Assembly (NCBI GenBank): GCA_003156805.1
Contig: PMHV01000074.1
Location: 1-60,080 of the forward strand
Length of the DNA: 60,080 nt
Reading direction: 5' to 3'
Source of the DNA: Acidobacteriaceae bacterium
GTDB lineage: Bacteria > Acidobacteriota > Terriglobia > Terriglobales > Acidobacteriaceae
Both the position numbers and the translations under genes were made by a program. Each line of letters begins with the position of its first letter. The stretch's first letter is position 1. Positions 18,524 through 26,030 of this stretch are shown here, in pieces. The notes under the pieces were generated by a model. The model saw only the letters and a program-made list of their open reading frames with translations, searched no databases and was not told where the DNA came from.

Positions 18524-18786
18524 ACTGCCGGACTGTTCCTTTTTCTACCATTGCCGCGACTCCCGCCTCGGTCAACCTTCTGCTTATTACTGCATTGGAC
18601 GATTCCAGCGGAATTCTGCACGCATCCGAGCAACAAAAATGCTTGGGCGTCCAGCGATACGCGGAATCGGACGGTTAACAAGCTAAAATTATCTGCTTTC
18701 GTCCGCTTTCTTGCCTTTTGTTGGATTTCTTACCAAATCTCCGAATCACTAGAGATTGCCAGTATTAGGTGGTGGAGACCAAGAAT
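18524..18786. other. Divergent promoter region inside the island
   Basis: These 263 AT-rich bases lie between the excisionase-like gene (minus) and the 18787 gene (plus). No gene or strong palindrome was recognised. It should hold promoters for both neighbours. Confidence 0.4.
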
Positions 18787-19206
18787 ATGGCAAAAAAGAA
18801 AAAAGCATCACAAAACGAGGCTGGATCAAACACGGCCGAACCATCCAAGATGGATGGTTCGATCAAGAACGAGGAATTGGCTGAGAGAGTCATTGCAGGA
18901 ATCCAATCCGCAAGACTCACAGCCGAAGACTTGCGGGAACTTCGCGAACGTTTCCGCAATTTGAAGAAAACCGAAGACATAGCCCCGACGCCGTCGAGCC
19001 TTGAACCACGGCTGGCGAAAGATCGGAACGCCGTGAAGCTTATCTTCGAGTTTCTAGAATTGAATCTTGGCGAACTCCCCTCGTTCTATGAATCCGTACC
19101 ATTCAAGCCGTTTTTGAAGGAACTTGTAGCTGACTGGGGCACCGCAGACCCTCTTGAATTCCACGACGTCCTCGGGAGTGACTTTGGCGTGCTCCAACCC
19201 GATTGA
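18787..19206 (+). CDS. Island hypothetical protein, antisense to the immA 3' end
   Basis: This 139-residue protein starts at an ATG nine bases after GGAG. The N-terminus is lysine-rich (MAKKKKASQNE), then comes a helical acidic/basic segment (ELAERVIAGIQSARLTAEDL) and a C-terminal part (FEFLELNLGELPSFYE). The last 153 bases overlap the immA coding sequence on the other strand. No known domain was seen and no membrane segment is present. The N-terminal two thirds are free of competing frames and look genuine; the overlapped tail could be accidental read-through. Confidence 0.5.
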   Translation: MAKKKKASQNEAGSNTAEPSKMDGSIKNEELAERVIAGIQSARLTAEDLRELRERFRNLKKTEDIAPTPSSLEPRLAKDRNAVKLIFEFLELNLGELPSFYESVPFKPFLKELVADWGTADPLEFHDVLGSDFGVLQPD

Positions 19207-19608
19207 TGAGGCACAGTCCAAAAATTCTTGTGCCGGGTATATGAACTCGGCGGCGAAGACCTCGGCAGCTTTTTCTATGACCTCGTTTGCGTTGTAATCG
19301 CCACAGCGAATCTGTCCGTTCTTCAGGGCCGTCTGATCGCAGTAGTGATGCTTCAGTTCGTGCACCATTGCGAATAATCTGGGTTCAGTGGGTAGGTTGC
19401 GATTCACGAGAACTGACGGATCGCCGCCGTCGCACATGTACATGGCCCGTATTCTGTAGGACGTCTCCCACAAGTCAATGGCAACGCCCTCCGCCTTGTA
19501 TACTTCGCGAATCCTCTTCAGGCCCAGCGAGGCGGTCGATATGCTGTACTTCAGCCGCTTCTCAGCGGCGAGCAGCTTCATGGCTTCGTAATATTGACTT
19601 CGGAACAC
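19054..19608 (-). CDS. immA: ImmA/IrrE family metallopeptidase
   Basis: This 184-residue protein carries the zinc motif HELKHHYCD (HExxH) and a downstream acidic helix (EVIEKAAEVFAAEFIYPAQEF) that supplies the third ligand, the pattern of ImmA/IrrE (DUF955). The C-terminus (SYKFLQKRLEWYGFI) is also typical. In ICEBs1-like elements ImmA cleaves the XRE-type repressor ImmR to induce the element. Here it starts eight bases after the XRE gene ends, so both are in one operon, and the same regulatory role for the island is inferred. Its 3' end overlaps the plus-strand gene at 18787-19206. Confidence 0.9.
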   Translation of the reverse strand: MFRSQYYEAMKLLAAEKRLKYSISTASLGLKRIREVYKAEGVAIDLWETSYRIRAMYMCDGGDPSVLVNRNLPTEPRLFAMVHELKHHYCDQTALKNGQIRCGDYNANEVIEKAAEVFAAEFIYPAQEFLDCASSIGLEHAKVTPEDVVEFKRVCGAPVSYKFLQKRLEWYGFIERGEFAKIQF

Positions 19609-19616
19609 GTCGTACT

Positions 19617-19970
19617 TCAGCCTCTCCGCTTGACCTTTTTCAGTTCAGCACGCGCCTTCCTGAATTGGGCGTATCTGGTTACCTCGTCCAAGTCGTCTTC
19701 ATCGAGATCGCCCGTCGCGCTCAACAAAGCATTGATCCGTGGCGTTGCTGCTGCTTGGGGAAAAAATACAGTGATCGGAACCGCGAAGAACCGGGCTAGT
19801 CGTTCCAAGTCCGTCACTGACGGCTTATACGTTGCCGTCTCCCATCTGGAGATCGTGTTTGCTGTGGTCTTCATTTCTTCAGCGAGATCGTCTTGGCTAA
19901 TTCCTTTCCCTTTATGGGCTGTGCGTAATTCGCGGATTTTTTGACCGATGCGTTTGTAAATATCTGACAT
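19617..19970 (-). CDS. XRE family transcriptional repressor (ImmR-like)
   Basis: This 117-residue protein has an N-terminal Cro/CI helix-turn-helix (IGQKIRELRTAHKGKGISQD, then DLAEEMKTTANTISRWETAT), an LERLARFFAVPITVFF linker and a charged C-terminal segment (DLDEDDLDEVTRYAQFRKAR). Together with the adjacent ImmA peptidase it forms the repressor/antirepressor-protease pair known from mobile elements. Putative binding sites (CAGGATA half-sites) lie just upstream at 19988 and 20049-20066. Confidence 0.9.
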   Translation of the reverse strand: MSDIYKRIGQKIRELRTAHKGKGISQDDLAEEMKTTANTISRWETATYKPSVTDLERLARFFAVPITVFFPQAAATPRINALLSATGDLDEDDLDEVTRYAQFRKARAELKKVKRRG

Positions 19971-20011
19971 CCGGCTAGTTCCTCTTTCAGGATAAAATGT
20001 TCCTTTTAATG

Positions 20012-20066
20012 TTGACAGCCGTTTTAGGCCATGCTCTACTTCCTTTAGCAGGATAACTCTATCCTG
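20012..20066 (+). promoter_or_regulatory. Putative promoter and XRE operator in the island
   Basis: TTGACA (20012-20017) is followed after 17 bases by TCTACT (20035-20040), a partial -10 box for the 20145 gene. Directly after it is CAGGATA-ACTC-TATCCTG (20049-20066), a perfect 7-bp inverted repeat; a single extra CAGGATA lies at 19988-19994. The placement over the expected transcription start fits repression by the divergent XRE protein. Confidence 0.5.
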
Positions 20067-20144
20067 TCGGTGCGACTAGTGCACACCCGAGATCGAGAGA
20101 GCCTGAATACCCCGGCGACGACCGGAGCAAAGGAATTTAGAATC

Positions 20145-20579
20145 ATGAGGAAAATAGTTGTTTTGCTTGTAGTTCTCTTGAGGAGTGTGGGACTGTCCTC
20201 CGCGCAGGACAAAGCCGCAGTGCAGGCCCAAGCATCTGGCCCATTCCACCCCGGCAGCCCCATCGTCTTTACCCTGAAATTGAATGAGCCGCTGCCTAAA
20301 GGCGCTCATTTCGATCTTAGAATCTCGCCTGTCTCAGCGAATCAGGAGATCAGTCTCGGCCCGGGCCAAGCTGTAGATGACAAACAAACTGAGTTTCGCG
20401 TTGCGGGCACATTGCCCGAAGGAGCCCTGCCGGGAGATTGGCACATTTCCGTGATTTGGCTCTTTCTTCCGGGCAGCGGCTGGACAAGCAACCAGATTGC
20501 CCCAAATGATTTGCGGTTCAAGGTCGAAGGCAAGCCCTATGCAATCCCGACAAAGGCTGAGGTCACAGTAGCCCGCTGA
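20145..20579 (+). CDS. Island-encoded exported protein
   Basis: This 144-residue protein starts at an ATG with AAAGGAAT upstream. Residues 1-20 (MRKIVVLLVVLLRSVGLSSA) are a signal peptide. The mature part (GPFHPGSPIVFTLKLNEPLP; GTLPEGALPGDWHISVIWLF; NDLRFKVEGKP) reads as an Ig-like beta-sandwich of about 115 residues, without cysteines or catalytic motifs. It is the largest clear cargo gene of the island and is probably periplasmic. Three small genes follow on the same strand within 500 bases. Confidence 0.75.
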   Translation: MRKIVVLLVVLLRSVGLSSAQDKAAVQAQASGPFHPGSPIVFTLKLNEPLPKGAHFDLRISPVSANQEISLGPGQAVDDKQTEFRVAGTLPEGALPGDWHISVIWLFLPGSGWTSNQIAPNDLRFKVEGKPYAIPTKAEVTVAR

Positions 20580-20600
20580 TAGAACTTTGGAGGAACGTTG

Positions 20601-20744
20601 ATGACGAAAAAGGACACGCAACTACTTTGGGGTTTGTTCGCTGTTGGCGCAACCCTATGCCTGATGAGCAGTCCACGGTGCAATCGGGGCTGCAAGACTC
20701 TATTGGCCCACCTTCTTACGCACGAACTGGAAGGACTTATCTAG
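20601..20744 (+). CDS. 47-residue single-span membrane protein with CxxxC
   Basis: The frame starts at an ATG behind GGAGGAACGTTG, a strong ribosome site. It encodes MTKKDTQLLWGLFAVGATLC and continues with MSSPRCNRGCKTLLAHLL. One membrane helix (LLWGLFAVGATLCLM) is followed by CNRGC and an amphipathic end. Its stop codon lies inside the GGAGG of the next gene, which supports translational coupling. Function unknown. Confidence 0.65.
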   Translation: MTKKDTQLLWGLFAVGATLCLMSSPRCNRGCKTLLAHLLTHELEGLI

Positions 20745-20752
20745 GAGGCGTC

Positions 20753-20968
20753 ATGGCACGAGAAAGATGCAGTACCGGACTCGATGAACGTTGTCGCGAC
20801 GACAACGGAACTATCAGGAGAAAACGATCAGACACCCTGATCGGGACCCTTCGTGGCGAGTACGGCGAAAACTTCGCGGCTGGCATGCGAAGCGATGCCA
20901 CGCTTGGGACGCTGCTCGAAAGAACAGGAGCCGAATCGCTGGCAGAATTCCTAAGACATAAAAAGTAG
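20753..20968 (+). CDS. 71-residue island protein of unknown function
   Basis: The start ATG lies five bases after GGAGG, which overlaps the stop of the previous small gene. The product has a basic, Cys-containing N-terminus and a conserved-looking core (DTLIGTLRGEYGENFAAG, then RSDATLGTLLERTGAESL). No known fold was recognised. A longer frame from 20627 would overlap the preceding gene and lacks a ribosome site. Coupling suggests that it works with the membrane peptide before it. Confidence 0.65.
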   Translation: MARERCSTGLDERCRDDNGTIRRKRSDTLIGTLRGEYGENFAAGMRSDATLGTLLERTGAESLAEFLRHKK

Positions 20969-21045
20969 ACGTGCAAGTCATCGTGGGCTACATCGGAGAT
21001 GCTGACCTTCCCGATGAAAGCTCCGAGTACCGAGAGGATGCGATC

Positions 21046-21264
21046 ATGTCGGAGATTGGCGCTATATTCAAACCGGGCGATACAGTTCCGGTTTCTGGCA
21101 TTTACAGGGTGACTCACGATCCAAAGCACACGCAGGAGCACGAGGTCACCTGCGTGAAGGGGAAGCGCTTCCCGCCTTGCAGAGACTGTGCCCATCCACG
21201 GTTTGTCCTTCAACGCAAAGCGCATCACATCGAGACCCATGAGTTTTTCAGTCATTTCTACTGA
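21046..21264 (+). CDS. Small YjzC-like protein
   Basis: This 72-residue protein reads FKPGDTVPVSGIYRVTHDPK, then HEVTCVKGKRFPPCRDCAHP and RFVLQRKAHHI. The GDxVPxSGxYxxxHD...HEVTxxxGxxFPPC pattern resembles small YjzC-like proteins with a CxxC and conserved histidines that could bind a metal. ATG 21046 was chosen for the match to the family opening; a GTG at 20971 would extend it by 25 residues. It is the last gene before the right end of the island. Confidence 0.65.
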   Translation: MSEIGAIFKPGDTVPVSGIYRVTHDPKHTQEHEVTCVKGKRFPPCRDCAHPRFVLQRKAHHIETHEFFSHFY

Positions 21265-21575
21265 TAGCTCTCTCTACCACCGACGTGCATCGGCGATGCC
21301 TCGCATATCTCATCGAACCATCCACTTTGGATGCTTCGTTCGGCGGGACGACGAACGAACGTCTTGCGCGGACGGGGATTGGCTGCGAGGACGGTAAGCG
21401 ATTTTCATGCCCAAGAAATGTACTGCTTTTGTACTGCCGACCTCCGACTTGGCAGGTTTTCCCCGCTTTTAACGAAAGATCAAAGACACCTTCAAAACCC
21501 GCGTCAGTGCTGGTTTTCCTTGTATTTTTGACAATTTTGAGTACGATTGTTTCGGCGGTCGGTATCTCCGGGTGC
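21265..21575. other. Right end of the island without genes
   Basis: These 311 bases hold no convincing gene. The only recognised structure is the second copy of the 22-bp repeat. Confidence 0.5.
21419..21440 (+). repeat. Right copy of the 22-bp subterminal island repeat
   Basis: It is identical and in the same orientation to 17049-17070, and lies 136 bases inside the right attachment repeat. The left copy lies 45 bases inside the left one. Confidence 0.7.
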
Positions 21576-21603
21576 GGTTCGAGTCCTACCTGAGGAGCCA
21601 TTT
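21576..21603 (+). repeat. attR: duplicated tRNA-Asn 3' end
   Basis: This is a 28-bp perfect copy of 16977-17004, marking the right boundary of the island. The rest of the tRNA is absent. Confidence 0.9.
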
Positions 21604-21769
21604 TTTTCATGGGTTAGTTGAATCTCTCGGTTTCACCGGGTTGCGCCTTTGGGGGATTCTTGGGAACCCAAGGCAATCTCCAGCACTTCCATCGCTTGGC
21701 GCATTGCTCTTTGTCCGATGTGTCCCGCTTTGCCATGCGGGTCGCGGTCGAAGTGGGGAGGGAGGCGCG

Positions 21770-22030
21770 AAGTGGCAGGTCTCCCTAATGGCGGGACCTC
21801 GGCAAAATGGCCCAGAGGCGGCAAGGAGTCGTTCCTCCTCGATCTTGCCGACAACCTGGTCGCGGTGGATGTGAACACGTCCGGCAACGCAGTCCGCCTG
21901 GGTGTTCCCCATGCTTTGTTTCAGACGGTTGGGATCCAGCGCGAGGATGGGCCTTTCGACGTGACGGCGGATGGGAAGAAGTTCCTCCTAACATCCATGG
22001 GTGCGGGCGCTCCCTGCCCGCAGGGTTCAT
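21770..22030 (+). pseudogene. Remnant of a beta-propeller/kinase C-terminus
   Basis: A frame shift separates KWQVS from NGGTSAKWPRGGKES. The rest reads LADNLVAVDVNTSGNAVRLG, VPHALFQTVGIQ and DGPFDVTADGKKFLLTS. This matches the last repeats of PD40-type propellers that end many Acidobacteriota Ser/Thr kinases and TolB-like proteins. No start or upstream domain remains, so it is a relic left beside the island. Confidence 0.6.
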
Positions 22031-23233
22031 TTACAGTGTGATCTCCCAGACAACACCGCTGCCGTTCGCGCCTCCCTGCTTTGTCGTACCCAATACATGG
22101 TCACCTTCGAGGACCGGGTTACTGTAGGAGTAGAGGCCGTCCGTGCCGCCGGTAAAAACATAGAGCGAGGTGTAGGTCCAGGAACCGCTGGCTGACGACA
22201 ACTTATAAACCGTTCCCGCGTCATTAGCTCCGTCGCAGTGTGTGGTGCCGTAGAGATTGCCCGACGCATCCAGGATCAGATTGCGGAAACTTCCCGAGAT
22301 TCCCCACCCGGGGTTGCTGTAGAGCACCGTGAATGTCCAACCGCCATTGGCTGGCGTCAGCTCGAAAATTGTGCCACCTCCGCCTGTGCCGCCCTCGGTG
22401 GCGGAGCCATAAAAGTTGCCCGACTTATCCGCGATCAGTCCGCCGTATGGAACCGCGCCGTCGTCTCCGTCCTGGAAGTTTTGCAGAATATTCTCGGTCC
22501 AAGAAGCTCCCGACGGGATCAACTGGAAGACGGTGCCCAATCCGTAGGCGCCTCCAGCCGAAGTGGTGCCGTAGAGATTCCCGGCTTTATCAAAAGCGAC
22601 ACCGGCGACGGGGACTGCCCCGTCAGTACCAGTGCCGAAACTATAGAGCACCGTCTCTGTCCATTTCGCGCCCTTCTTCGGGGCAGTGAGCTTGAAAACG
22701 GTGCCATTGCCATTCGCGCCGCCCGCAGATGTAGTGCCGTAAAGATTTCCGGCCGCGTCCAGGGCCAGTCCTGCTTCCGGAACCGCGCCATCCGTTCCAC
22801 CCACAAAGCTATACAGCACTTCCTCTTTGCCTGCGGCTGTAGCTCCAAACACCGTCCCCGCGCCGGAAACGCCCCCAGCCGTGGTCGTGCCGTAGAAGTT
22901 GCCTGCCTTGTCCCGGATCAAACCTCCTTCGGGATATGCGCCGTCCATTCCGCCAGCGAAGCTGTGGAGGACGCTCTCCTCGCCGCTCCTGGTCACCTTG
23001 AACACTACTCCGTAATTGGAGACGCCGCCGGCATTGGTAGTGGCGTAGAGATTTCCTACGCTGTCGACGGTTAGACCGTCAAGAGGACTTCCGCCGTCGC
23101 TTGCGCCAGTAAAGTTGTAAACCACGTTGAAGGTCTGAGCTTTCGCCATTGGCGTTGCGACCAGCGCTTGCCCGAGCACAAACGCAAATGTAAGCACAAA
23201 CTTGCCTGTAGCCGACATCGATTCAGATTTCAT
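22031..23233 (-). CDS. GloVer-repeat secreted protein
   Basis: This 400-residue protein, started at ATG 23233 (MKSESMSATGKF), has a signal peptide ending near AKA-QT. The mature protein is made of about seven tandem repeats of some 50 residues, each with a core such as AGNLYGTTSAGG followed by GTVFKL and a YSF-GTDG turn. This is the choice-of-anchor GloVer repeat (TIGR03803 type), which probably folds as a beta-propeller on the cell surface. A longer frame from 23344 lacks support. It stands alone, upstream direct repeats at 23351-23381 being a possible regulatory site. Confidence 0.88.
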   Translation of the reverse strand: MKSESMSATGKFVLTFAFVLGQALVATPMAKAQTFNVVYNFTGASDGGSPLDGLTVDSVGNLYATTNAGGVSNYGVVFKVTRSGEESVLHSFAGGMDGAYPEGGLIRDKAGNFYGTTTAGGVSGAGTVFGATAAGKEEVLYSFVGGTDGAVPEAGLALDAAGNLYGTTSAGGANGNGTVFKLTAPKKGAKWTETVLYSFGTGTDGAVPVAGVAFDKAGNLYGTTSAGGAYGLGTVFQLIPSGASWTENILQNFQDGDDGAVPYGGLIADKSGNFYGSATEGGTGGGGTIFELTPANGGWTFTVLYSNPGWGISGSFRNLILDASGNLYGTTHCDGANDAGTVYKLSSASGSWTYTSLYVFTGGTDGLYSYSNPVLEGDHVLGTTKQGGANGSGVVWEITL

Positions 23234-23350
23234 GATTGATTGGGCCTTTCGACAGGGATTCTGGCGGCTTGCCTTAAGGCCGGCTCCTGCCGGAAGGCAT
23301 AGCCGAGTTATTGGGAGCTTCTTACGACGGGCAAGAGTTGTCAAGATACT

Positions 23351-23381
23351 TAGTACACAGATACCTGGTACCTAGTACACA
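23351..23381. repeat. Paired TAGTACACA direct repeats
   Basis: TAGTACACA occurs at 23351-23359 and 23373-23381, 22 bp apart (two helical turns), about 120 bp upstream of the GloVer gene start. It could be a regulator site; nothing else supports this. Confidence 0.3.
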
Positions 23382-23437
23382 AGTAGTGTCGAATTAGGAC
23401 AGTGCACTTGCGGAATCTTGGCCGCAAAAGCTGCGTC

Positions 23438-24022
23438 CTACTCCTTCGGGAACACGGTACCTTCCGTTCGACACCGATACAGCGACTGATTTACCTGCTG
23501 CGCCATGGAGGCAATATCCAGGGTCTGGTGGAGAAACTGCTGCACAGTTTCGGAAGCACACATTGGGTCGCGCAGCACCTGGTGATATTCCACGCGACAG
23601 AGAAGGATATTGGGCCGGTGCTGGAGCGAGGCATTCACTTGATTCAGGTGGGACTGAAGGGCAGCGATCAACACCGCCTGGCTCAGCGCCGCGCCGGAGG
23701 TTCCGCGGCGGCGGATCATTTCCACCTGCGAAGCGACCACTTCCGCCAGCGGACGCTCCATGAAAATAATTCGACAGTCGTATGCGCCGGGCAAAGCGAA
23801 CAAAAGCTGCGAGATCACCTTCACCGCTTTGCCTTCGGCTTCGGCAATGCAAGCCGGATCTTGCGGCAGTTGCTTGATGCGCTCCCACTCGTAGTAGCCG
23901 CGGGGATTATCGTCGTCGGCCGAGCGCTGCCCATCGGTGAGCACGGCCATGCCGCCGGCCGCGAGCATCTGCATCATCAACGAAGTACCGGATCGCGGCA
24001 GCCCAGAAACAATGGTGATCAC
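23438..24022 (-). CDS. Sulfotransferase-family protein
   Basis: This 194-residue protein begins at a GTG. Its N-terminus MITIVSGLPRSGTSLMMQML contains the P-loop-like PSB motif (GLPRSGTS) that binds the 5'-phosphosulfate of PAPS. A central IIFMERPLAEVVASQVEMIR resembles the second PAPS motif (RxP...S). It is shorter than most sulfotransferases, which is consistent with the compact bacterial subgroup. The acceptor is unknown. It may modify glycans or lipids of the cell surface, given the neighbouring exported proteins. No strong ribosome site was seen. Confidence 0.75.
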   Translation of the reverse strand: MITIVSGLPRSGTSLMMQMLAAGGMAVLTDGQRSADDDNPRGYYEWERIKQLPQDPACIAEAEGKAVKVISQLLFALPGAYDCRIIFMERPLAEVVASQVEMIRRRGTSGAALSQAVLIAALQSHLNQVNASLQHRPNILLCRVEYHQVLRDPMCASETVQQFLHQTLDIASMAQQVNQSLYRCRTEGTVFPKE

Positions 24023-24041
24023 AATTCGGTCTGACGCCTCT

Positions 24042-24187
24042 TAGCAGGCTGCGGAAAAAGTACTTTCTGAGCTTTAGTCTGACCTTAGCGGCTAAAGCCG
24101 GAATTGAAAGCAAGCGGGTTATCGCAGCGCTGAAGCGCTGCGCCACCCAAAATCGACCGCGTTAGCGAGTTTTTCAGCAGCCTGTTA
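24042..24187. mobile_element. 146-bp MITE-like element
   Basis: The ends TAGCAGGCTGCGGAAAAA (24042-24059) and the complement of 24170-24187 match at 16 of 18 positions as terminal inverted repeats. Inside is the palindromic repeat 24121-24152 seen also at 1363. There is no transposase. The right end supplies the stop codon of the 24185-25036 gene. Confidence 0.55.
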
Positions 24188-25036
24188 GGCCGCCACCACT
24201 TCGTCGTCGCGACGCCAGGCCATGAGGCCGGCTGCACCTTGCGCCAGGCGACCGAGAGTGGCTGCCTCTTGCACTTGGGGGAGCATTTCTGCCGGTTTCG
24301 CCGCGTCAGCCTGGTCGGAGCCGCTGATTGCGCCGGTAATGATCGGCTGGTCCGGCTCGGTCTCGTAAGCGTACCCCGTGATCGTGGCAGAAAACTGATC
24401 TCGGAATTGTTGCACGACCACTCGCACCCAGCCGTAGTGCATGTCGCCACTCGTATCGCGAAACTTTACGCCGAGGTAATGTTTGGGATGGCTGCCCACA
24501 AAGTTGCAGTAGGTATTGACAGCGGCGCTGATGCCGGAAAAAAAGCCCATCGCCAGATCGCTGTGTTGGAAGTTACGAGAAGATCCGACCGGGACGCCCT
24601 TGCCCATGGCGGCGGCACAATGGCCTCCCCTCCATACCCCTTCGACCACAGTCTGGTCGGCAGGTTGCACGGCATCGACAGTCACCCTTCCAATGGAAGC
24701 ACACAGCAAGTTCGGGCGGACTTTAGCGCCTCCGTTGTAACGTCTTGCTGAAGTCGGGCAGTCGATGTAAGAAGTGACGGCAAGGCCAAAGTCCATGACG
24801 CCGTCGCCATTGATATCGAACTGTATCAGTCCGCTGTTGGCAGGCACGGCGATGTTGACTTTCGTAGCCACAACGGTGGCCTCAGCAGGTTGCGCGCAGG
24901 CGAGCAAAGCTACGCCGGCCGAACTGGCCGCGAGGGCGTAGGAGAACAGGTTTCTATCCAGTCCCGGAGCGAGCGGAGCAGGATTGCGCTTGGAGTTATT
25001 CGGATTCAGGGTTTTTTCTTGGGCGGGCAGAACCAT
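24185..25036 (-). CDS. Exported protein with LGxLAxGAxGLxxWRR tail, paralog 1
   Basis: This 283-residue protein starts at an ATG behind AAGGAGGAG. A long N-region (NPAPLAPGLDRNLFSYALAA) is followed by a hydrophobic signal core (SSAGVALLACAQPAEA). The mature part contains a calcium-loop-like FDINGDGVMDFGL, the block HYLGVKFRDTSGDMHYGWVR and GYAYETEPDQPI. The C-terminus ATLGRLAQGAAGLMAWRRDD combines a short hydrophobic stretch with a basic end, like PEP-CTERM-type sorting tails but without the PEP motif. Paralogs lie at 25194 and 28509. The stop codon lies in the MITE-like element. Confidence 0.8.
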   Translation of the reverse strand: MVLPAQEKTLNPNNSKRNPAPLAPGLDRNLFSYALAASSAGVALLACAQPAEATVVATKVNIAVPANSGLIQFDINGDGVMDFGLAVTSYIDCPTSARRYNGGAKVRPNLLCASIGRVTVDAVQPADQTVVEGVWRGGHCAAAMGKGVPVGSSRNFQHSDLAMGFFSGISAAVNTYCNFVGSHPKHYLGVKFRDTSGDMHYGWVRVVVQQFRDQFSATITGYAYETEPDQPIITGAISGSDQADAAKPAEMLPQVQEAATLGRLAQGAAGLMAWRRDDEVVAA

Positions 25037-25193
25037 TGTCTCTCCTCCTTGAGGAATTAGGTTACAGGCTCCAAAACCGGCGGTGGGCTTGCATTCTCAC
25101 ACGGGCCGCAAAATTATCAATCCAGGAAAAAGCAGAGCTTAGCGCCGGGTCTTCCCAACTGCCGGCCATTGCGACGGCGGGCCGTTTTCTGAA

Positions 25194-26030
25194 CTACGCA
25201 ATTGCGAGGTCGCGTTCGCGCCGCCAAGCCACGAGGCCCGCTGCACCTTGGGCGAGGCGACCGAGGGTCGCGGACTCTTGCGTCGCAGGAAAGATTTCTG
25301 CGGGTTGGGTCGCGTCAGCATGGTCTGATCCGGTGATCGCGCCCGCGGTGATCGGCTGGTTGGGCTCGGTCTCATACGCGTAGGCGGTGATGGTGGCACT
25401 AAACTTGGTGCCGGATTGTTGCAGCGAGACGCGCACCCAGCCGTAATGCACATTCTGTTCGGCATCGGTGAACTTCACTCCCAAGTATGGTCCGGCGTGA
25501 TCGCCCAGCCATTTGCCGTAGAGGTGACTGCCCGAGCCGGTTCCCGAAAGAACGCCCATCGCGACCCTGCCGGCGGCAAACGGACGGGCGGATCCAATGT
25601 TTGCGCCCTTGGGTAGAGCAGCCGCATACCCGCCCTGGCCTTCAACTTCATCTCCCGCCTGTGGCGTCAGAGCATTCAGGTGTCCGCCAAATACGCATCC
25701 CAACAGCGGATGTGCATCGCCCGAGCGTTTCGCAGCTCCCTGGGGACAGTCGTAAAACTGGTTGGCGGAAAGTCCAACGTCGGGGATGCCATCGCCGTTC
25801 AAGTCGAAATACACGGCGCCGCCATTAATGGGCACAACGACGTTGGTCTTGGTGGCGGATATGTAGGCCTCGGCCGGTTGCGCGCAGGCCAGCAAAGCTA
25901 CGCCCGCCGAACTGGCGACAAGCGCGTATGAAAAAAGATTCTTATCCAGGCCGGCGGCGAGCGGTGCGGGATTCTTTTGGCGATTGCGGGGAACGAGAGA
26001 GACTTGGTCTTTGGCTGGGCGTTGGATCAT
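25194..26030 (-). CDS. Exported protein with LGxLAxGAxGLxxWRR tail, paralog 2
   Basis: This 278-residue paralog of the preceding gene starts at ATG 26030, preceded by AAGGAG; a longer frame from 26120 is unlikely. It shares the N-terminal block (KNPAPLAAGLDKNLFSYALV), the signal core ending AQPAEA, the loop FDLNGDGIPDVGLS, YLGVKFTDAEQNVHYGWVRV, AYETEPNQPITAG and the tail ATLGRLAQGAAGLVAWRRER. The middle of the protein differs most from paralog 1, so the pair is an old tandem duplication. Probable envelope or surface location; function unknown. Confidence 0.82.
   Translation of the reverse strand: MIQRPAKDQVSLVPRNRQKNPAPLAAGLDKNLFSYALVASSAGVALLACAQPAEAYISATKTNVVVPINGGAVYFDLNGDGIPDVGLSANQFYDCPQGAAKRSGDAHPLLGCVFGGHLNALTPQAGDEVEGQGGYAAALPKGANIGSARPFAAGRVAMGVLSGTGSGSHLYGKWLGDHAGPYLGVKFTDAEQNVHYGWVRVSLQQSGTKFSATITAYAYETEPNQPITAGAITGSDHADATQPAEIFPATQESATLGRLAQGAAGLVAWRRERDLAIA

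Larger units (their letters stand above)
17005..21603 (+). mobile_element. 4.6-kb genomic island integrated at tRNA-Asn
   Basis: The island is bounded by the 28-bp direct repeat and carries a tyrosine recombinase beside the tRNA, an excisionase-like gene, an XRE/ImmA pair and several small genes. No phage structural, conjugation or replication gene is present, so it is a small integrative island or a decayed larger element. Parts are visibly more AT-rich than the flanks. A 22-bp repeat sits just inside each end (17049 and 21419). Confidence 0.88.

Noticed and set aside
20627..20752. Upstream extension of the 71-residue island gene
   Set aside because: It overlaps the 47-residue gene in another frame and has no ribosome site, whereas ATG 20753 sits behind GGAGG.
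17005..21603. Prophage
   Set aside because: No capsid, portal, terminase, tail, lysis or replication gene was seen; the content fits a small integrative island.
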